From Staphylococcus croceilyticus (GTDB taxonomy: Bacteria > Bacillota > Bacilli > Staphylococcales > Staphylococcaceae), in contig NZ_PPRD01000057.1 of NCBI RefSeq assembly GCF_002902575.1, positions 1-33,253 on the forward strand: 33,253 nt of DNA, read 5' to 3'. Shown piece by piece: positions 29,765-33,253 of the stretch. The notes below the pieces were generated by a model, which worked only from the letters and a program-made list of their open reading frames with translations, was not told the DNA's origin and ran no database searches. The position numbers and the translations under genes were made by a program. Positions within the stretch are counted from its first letter, which is position 1, and each line of letters begins with the position of its first letter.

Positions 29765-30145
29765 TTATTCGCCAATCATTTCAGAATATTGATCAGCACT
29801 TAATAAATCGTCTAATTGACTTTCATCACTAAGTTCAACTTTAACCATCCATGCTTTTTCGTATGGTGATTCGTTTACGAACTCAGGGCTATCTTCTAAT
29901 TCTTCGTTAATTTCAACAATTTTACCAGATACTGGTGCATATAATTCAGAAACAGTTTTAACTGATTCTACGCTACCAAAAGTATCCCCTTCATTGATTT
30001 CATCATCAACGTCTGGTAATTCAACGAATACGATATCACCTAATTCGCCTTGTGCGTATTCAGTAATACCAATTGTTACTGTGTTGCCTTCAACTTTAAC
30101 CCATTCATGTTCTTTAGAATATTTTAATTCGCTCGGTACTGCCAC
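29765..30145 (-). CDS. gcvH: Glycine cleavage system H protein GcvH
   Basis: 126 aa lipoyl carrier protein. The lipoylated lysine is K63 in [15 protein letters not shown], in the usual hammerhead domain; the N terminus ([12 protein letters not shown]) and length are typical. GcvH shuttles the aminomethyl group in glycine cleavage and, in Firmicutes, is the first protein lipoylated: LipM/LipA assemble lipoate on it and LipL moves it to the 2-oxoacid dehydrogenases. lipA lies at 12794-13714 in this window. The ATG has a strong AGGAGGGGA ribosome site. Monocistronic with its own terminator; this is the housekeeping form, not the macrodomain-linked GcvH-L. Confidence 0.97.
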   Translation of the reverse strand: MAVPSELKYSKEHEWVKVEGNTVTIGITEYAQGELGDIVFVELPDVDDEINEGDTFGSVESVKTVSELYAPVSGKIVEINEELEDSPEFVNESPYEKAWMVKVELSDESQLDDLLSADQYSEMIGE

Positions 30146-30301
30146 GAAAATCCCCTCCTAAAATTAATTACAATTTAATGATGCCATACCGTTAGTTTTC
30201 ATTCAACTATTAATATTAAAAGTCGATACAATTTATTGAATTAATATTTGTAAAATTAAACTATTTTAACTAATAAGAAAAATTAACATTTCATATAAGC
30301 C

Positions 30302-30655
30302 TTATAGCCAAGTTTCCTTATATTGATCTTCCTTAAAACCTAAAGTTAATTTGTCACCTGAAATCGCTAATGGACGTTTCACTAACATACCATCTGAAGC
30401 TAATAGTTCTAATTTTTCATCATTAGATAAATCATTCAATTTATCTTTTAAACCTAATTCACGGTATTTAGCTCCATGCGTATTAAATAATTTATTAATT
30501 TCTACACCTGTTTTTTCTATGATATCTTCAAATTCTTTTTTTGTTGGTGTGTGTTGCACAATATCAATCGGCTCGTAACTTACGCCATGTGTCTCTAAAA
30601 ATTTAGCTGCTTTTTTACAAGTCGTACAATTTGAATATTGATAAAATTTAATCAT
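30302..30655 (-). CDS. ArsC/Spx-family protein (YusI-like)
   Basis: 117 aa small thioredoxin-fold protein of the ArsC/Spx family. An N-terminal CTTC pair (C10, C13) is followed by a helix (KKAAKFLETHGV), and the C-terminal part has the VKRPLAI motif with the conserved arginine near residue 94. This resembles arsenate-reductase-like proteins and the regulators Spx and MgsR. No arsenic genes are nearby. The ATG at 30655 has an AGGAGGTTACATC ribosome site. Divergent from the thioredoxin-like gene and upstream of gcvH by 156 bp, as in B. subtilis. Probably a redox regulator or reductase; not assignable further. Confidence 0.85.
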   Translation of the reverse strand: MIKFYQYSNCTTCKKAAKFLETHGVSYEPIDIVQHTPTKKEFEDIIEKTGVEINKLFNTHGAKYRELGLKDKLNDLSNDEKLELLASDGMLVKRPLAISGDKLTLGFKEDQYKETWL

Positions 30656-30737
30656 TCAGATGTAACCTCCTATATTGATTTAACCTAAATATATCAGAAA
30701 ACTTATGTAAACGCTCTATATTTTTTAAGCTTTATTT

Positions 30738-30766
30738 TTCGAATAAAATAAATATTCCGTTATAAT
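30738..30766 (+). promoter_or_regulatory. Candidate promoter of the thioredoxin-like gene
   Basis: TATAAT (30761-30766) follows a weak -35 TTCGAA (30738-30743) after 17 bp. The start codon is 35 bp further on. Confidence 0.5.
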
Positions 30767-30800
30767 ATAGGTAGCATTTAACTCAAAGGAGCGTATATAC

Positions 30801-31124
30801 ATGAAAAGCATTAAAACAACAGATGAATTTAAATCTACCATCCAAAGCGATCAACCCGTTATCGTGAAATTCGAAGCAGGTTGGTGTCCTGATTGTAAAG
30901 CAATGGACATGTGGATTGATCCAATCGTTGAAAAATATAACCAATACGATTGGTATACAGTCAATCGTGACGAATTAGAAGATGTAGCAGCTGATAATGA
31001 AGTAATGGGCATCCCAAGTTTATTAGTTTTTGAAAATGGCAATAAACGTGCACATTTACATTCAGCTAATGCAAAATCACCAGAACAAGTTGAATCATTC
31101 TTAGAAGAAACATTTAACAAATAA
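30801..31124 (+). CDS. Thioredoxin-family protein with CPDC active site
   Basis: 107 aa cytoplasmic thioredoxin-fold protein of near-normal thioredoxin length. The active site is WCPDCK (C29, C32) in place of WCGPCK, and the cis-proline lies in GIPSLLVFENG near residue 76. The TlpA-like catalytic aspartate region is not clear. The CPDC variant suggests a different redox potential or partner from TrxA. The ATG has AAAGGAGCG upstream, a candidate promoter at 30738, and a strong bidirectional terminator after the stop. Divergent from yusI. Confidence 0.9.
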   Translation: MKSIKTTDEFKSTIQSDQPVIVKFEAGWCPDCKAMDMWIDPIVEKYNQYDWYTVNRDELEDVAADNEVMGIPSLLVFENGNKRAHLHSANAKSPEQVESFLEETFNK

Positions 31125-31134
31125 GTAATAAATA

Positions 31135-31171
31135 AATGACGGAACTCTTGAATTTTTAGAGTTCCGTCATT
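31135..31171. terminator. Bidirectional terminator between thioredoxin-like and nitroreductase genes
   Basis: Perfect 14-bp arms AATGACGGAACTCT (31135-31148) and AGAGTTCCGTCATT (31158-31171), followed on the plus strand by TTTTAT. It separates convergent genes. Confidence 0.92.
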
Positions 31172-31178
31172 TTTTATA

Positions 31179-31718
31179 TTAATACTCAGAAATCAAGTTT
31201 TTACTTTTACGATGTGCTTTTGGTGGTACAACTTCTAAATCAGTTAAATAAAGTAAACCAGCAATCGCTTCATCATCTTTAATGCCTAACACTTTACGCA
31301 CTTTAGGTTCAAAGATGTAAGGTGGTGTTTTCCAACATGTACCAATGCCTTTTTCATATAATAATAACATCAAGTTTTGAGCATATGCGCCCATCGCAAA
31401 GAAGTTCTCACGATTTTGACGTTGACGTGGGTCCGTTTTCAATACTAGTACTAACATCCCACCTAAATTTGTAACTGCATTGTAGTGATCTTCTTGTTTC
31501 TCTGGACTATTTGGAAAGGCGAATGGCGTTATATCTCTACTCATATCGCCTAATCTATCTTTTGCTACATGGATCACTCTCCATGGCTCTCTCATTCCAT
31601 GATTAGGAGCATCTGTAGCCTTCTCAATCGCATCAAATAATGCCTCATCATCGATAATCATATCATGTTTAAACTTTTTAATACTTCTTCTTGAAGAAAT
31701 TGCTTCTTGTAATTCCAC
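31179..31718 (-). CDS. Nitroreductase family protein
   Basis: 179 aa FMN-dependent NAD(P)H oxidoreductase. The N-terminal RRSIKKF (residues 10-16) contacts FMN phosphate, PNHGMREPWR near residue 38 is the family's second signature and GIGTCWKT near residue 125 the third. The length is that of compact YdjA-like nitroreductases, which act as homodimers on nitro compounds or quinones; substrate unknown. It begins with ATG at 31718 and an AAGGAGCGATAA ribosome site. It is downstream of aroD by 70 bp on the same strand and may be cotranscribed with it. Confidence 0.9.
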   Translation of the reverse strand: MELQEAISSRRSIKKFKHDMIIDDEALFDAIEKATDAPNHGMREPWRVIHVAKDRLGDMSRDITPFAFPNSPEKQEDHYNAVTNLGGMLVLVLKTDPRQRQNRENFFAMGAYAQNLMLLLYEKGIGTCWKTPPYIFEPKVRKVLGIKDDEAIAGLLYLTDLEVVPPKAHRKSKNLISEY

Positions 31719-31788
31719 AATTATCGCTCCTTCATAATGATAACTATTATCAATTATAAGCTTTTATATCAGCAAATTCAAATGTATG

Positions 31789-32514
31789 CTACATATTTTC
31801 ATAGAATGATAATTGCGCTTTCAATGTCTTCACATGTAGTTGGCCAGGCGCTTGAGGCTCTCCTAAACAGCCATAAGAAACCGCCCCTCCAAAGGCTCCT
31901 TGGGCCACGCGACTTACGACACCTAACTGTGACATCGAAATTCCAATTACTTTAGGATAAACAGCATCCACACTGGCAGCCATCGCTTGTAATAACGTAG
32001 CAACGTCTTCTCGACATTGTGGCATAACTGCGATTTTGACATAATCAGGATTCAATTGATGCATTTTATAATATGTGAATTTTAATATATCTATGTCTGG
32101 TGTCTCTTGAAAATTATGATACGACACTACAACTTGCTTATAATTTTCTTGTGCCAAACGAACGAAATCACGATGGGCAAAGACATCATAATCACTATCC
32201 CACTCAATATCAATCATATGATAGTAATCTAAATGCACAATATCTTGTAAAAGCTTCATATATGCGTCATAAGGTAAACTACCTTTACCACCTTGTTCAG
32301 TTGTACGATATGTTACCAATACTTTAAAATTTGCATCTTGATTGTTCAATATTTCGAGATTTTTAGTAAGTAATTGAATATGATTTTCTGGCCATTGATC
32401 AATACGTAGTTCCACTATATCTATCTCATTTTGATATTGGTTTAAATCATTTAATGTGGTGTTATCTATTAATTCTGTTGGCGCTATTGTTGCGGCTACT
32501 TCTACAGTTGTCAT
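31789..32514 (-). CDS. aroD: Type I 3-dehydroquinate dehydratase AroD
   Basis: 241 aa enzyme of the shikimate pathway, dehydrating 3-dehydroquinate to 3-dehydroshikimate by a Schiff-base mechanism. Catalytic residues fall where expected: E35 (VELRID), H133 (SYHNF) and the Schiff-base lysine K160 (DYVKIAVMP), with the substrate arginine in SMSQLGVVSR near residue 207. The ATG at 32514 has a GGGAGT ribosome site. Divergent from ohr. A full-length, normal gene. Confidence 0.96.
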   Translation of the reverse strand: MTTVEVAATIAPTELIDNTTLNDLNQYQNEIDIVELRIDQWPENHIQLLTKNLEILNNQDANFKVLVTYRTTEQGGKGSLPYDAYMKLLQDIVHLDYYHMIDIEWDSDYDVFAHRDFVRLAQENYKQVVVSYHNFQETPDIDILKFTYYKMHQLNPDYVKIAVMPQCREDVATLLQAMAASVDAVYPKVIGISMSQLGVVSRVAQGAFGGAVSYGCLGEPQAPGQLHVKTLKAQLSFYENM

Positions 32515-32626
32515 GAAACTCCCTACTTTCTCGATATTATTTTGTTTTATTTTAAACTATTGTGCCTACAACTCCAAACTCGTGAGGTTTTGGTGCTTCA
32601 TTTTCCTAAAAAATTAAATATGTATG

Positions 32627-32650
32627 ATTTAAAAAATCAAAGATGGGTAT
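32627..32650 (+). promoter_or_regulatory. Candidate sigma-B promoter of the Ohr-type gene
   Basis: ATTTAA (32627-32632), 12 bp, then a perfect GGGTAT (32645-32650), one mismatch from GTTTAA-N12-15-GGGTAT. It lies 35 bp before the ATG. Confidence 0.65.
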
Positions 32651-32685
32651 ACAGTGATTGAACACGAATTTAGGAGGTAATAATA

Positions 32686-33108
32686 ATGGCAGTTCAATAT
32701 GAAACTAAAGCAACAAACGTTGGTGGACGTAAAGGACATGTTCACACTGACGATAATGCAATTAATGTAGATGTATTACCACCACAACAAGCGGACGGAA
32801 ACGCAACTAACCCTGAACAATTATTCGCAGCTGGTTATGCTTCATGCTTCAATGGTGCATTCGATCTTATCTTAAAACAAAACAAAGTTCGCGATGCTGA
32901 ACCAGAAGTAACATTAACAGTACGTTTAGAAGATGACCCTAATGCAGAAAGTCCTAAATTAGGCGTATCTATCGATGCAAAAGTTAAAAACGTATTATCA
33001 CAAGAAGACGCTGAAAAATATCTACAAGAAGCACACGAATTCTGCCCTTATTCAAAAGCAGTAAAAGGTAACGTAGATGTAGACTTAAACGTTCAAGTTG
33101 TAGACTAA
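32686..33108 (+). CDS. Organic hydroperoxide resistance protein (Ohr/OsmC family)
   Basis: 140 aa thiol peroxidase of the Ohr subfamily of OsmC proteins. The reactive and resolving cysteines are C54 ([10 protein letters not shown]) and C120 (EFCPYSKAV), with the PxQL-type NPEQLFAAG motif before C54. Ohr detoxifies organic hydroperoxides, using lipoylated proteins as reductant in studied species, which would link it to lipA/gcvH here. The ATG has AGGAGG 8 bp upstream. A probable sigma-B promoter precedes it, and I see no ohrR regulator next to it within the window. Followed by a strong terminator. Confidence 0.93.
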   Translation: MAVQYETKATNVGGRKGHVHTDDNAINVDVLPPQQADGNATNPEQLFAAGYASCFNGAFDLILKQNKVRDAEPEVTLTVRLEDDPNAESPKLGVSIDAKVKNVLSQEDAEKYLQEAHEFCPYSKAVKGNVDVDLNVQVVD

Positions 33109-33146
33109 TTTCAATAGTTATTAATAATAAATTGTAAAATTTTAAC

Positions 33147-33194
33147 AGAGTAGAACGATGCATGAAATGGTGCATTGTTCTACTCTTTTTTTTT
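33147..33194 (+). terminator. Terminator of the Ohr-type gene
   Basis: 16-bp arms AGAGTAGAACGATGCA (33147-33162) and TGCATTGTTCTACTCT (33171-33186), with one G-U, are followed by eight or more T. Confidence 0.92.
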
Positions 33195-33234
33195 GAAAAA
33201 AATTCTATCTTTCTTGTTAAAAACACATTATATC

Positions 33235-33253
33235 CTGTCTCTTATACACATCT
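33235..33253. other. Nextera/Tn5 mosaic-end adapter sequence (artefact)
   Basis: The final 19 bases, CTGTCTCTTATACACATCT, are exactly the reverse complement of the Tn5 mosaic end used in Nextera libraries. It is not genomic; biological sequence ends at or before 33234. Confidence 0.97.

Overview
The window is a stretch of low-GC Firmicute chromosome from a Staphylococcus. This is judged from the very AT-rich composition, the dltX-A-B-C-D and sufC-D-S-U-B operons, a DUF368/PopT transporter beside a CsbD stress protein, and the close match of gene order and protein sequence to the S. aureus core genome as I remember it. Protein differences suggest a species other than S. aureus, but I cannot name it. 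The last 19 bases (33235-33253) are the Nextera/Tn5 mosaic-end adapter, so the window reaches an untrimmed contig end.

Layout. 1-4.6 kb: two type II NADH dehydrogenases (ndh, yutJ/ndhF) around a SufA-like Fe-S carrier, yuzB, yuzD and nfu. 4.7-9.6 kb: a structured dispersed repeat, then the dlt operon for D-alanylation of teichoic acids. 9.6-13.7 kb: a D-2-hydroxyacid dehydrogenase, yutF, yutE, a DUF3055 gene, yutD and lipA. 14.0-18.4 kb: yunD, yunE, yunF and a nitronate monooxygenase. 18.5-24.2 kb: the suf operon. 24.5-26.0 kb: popT, csbD and a small TTG-started Cse60-like gene. 26.0-28.8 kb: a methionine/methionine-peptide ABC transporter under a SAM-I riboswitch. 28.8-33.2 kb: yusE, yusF, gcvH, yusI, a thioredoxin-like gene, a nitroreductase, aroD and an Ohr-type peroxidase.

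The genes share a theme. Suf builds Fe-S clusters; SufA-like and Nfu proteins carry them; LipA uses them to make lipoate on GcvH. NADH dehydrogenases, thioredoxin-fold proteins, Ohr and nitroreductase add redox functions. Much of the order (lipA-yutD-yutE-yutF, yutI-yuzD-yutJ-yuzB-yutM, yunD-E-F, yusA-B-C-E-F-gcvH-yusI) resembles blocks of the B. subtilis chromosome from memory, so this is mostly ancestral backbone with no prophage, IS element, tRNA, rRNA or CRISPR visible.

The least explained material is non-coding. A 123-bp structured repeat occurs in two full copies (1726-1848 and, inverted, 13807-13929) whose differences preserve base pairing. There is also a degenerate copy and probable shortened derivatives acting as hairpins or terminators. 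A second, unrelated 190-bp folded element lies at 4703-4892, and strong hairpins without U-tracts sit inside the suf operon and in the yutJ/ndhF leader.
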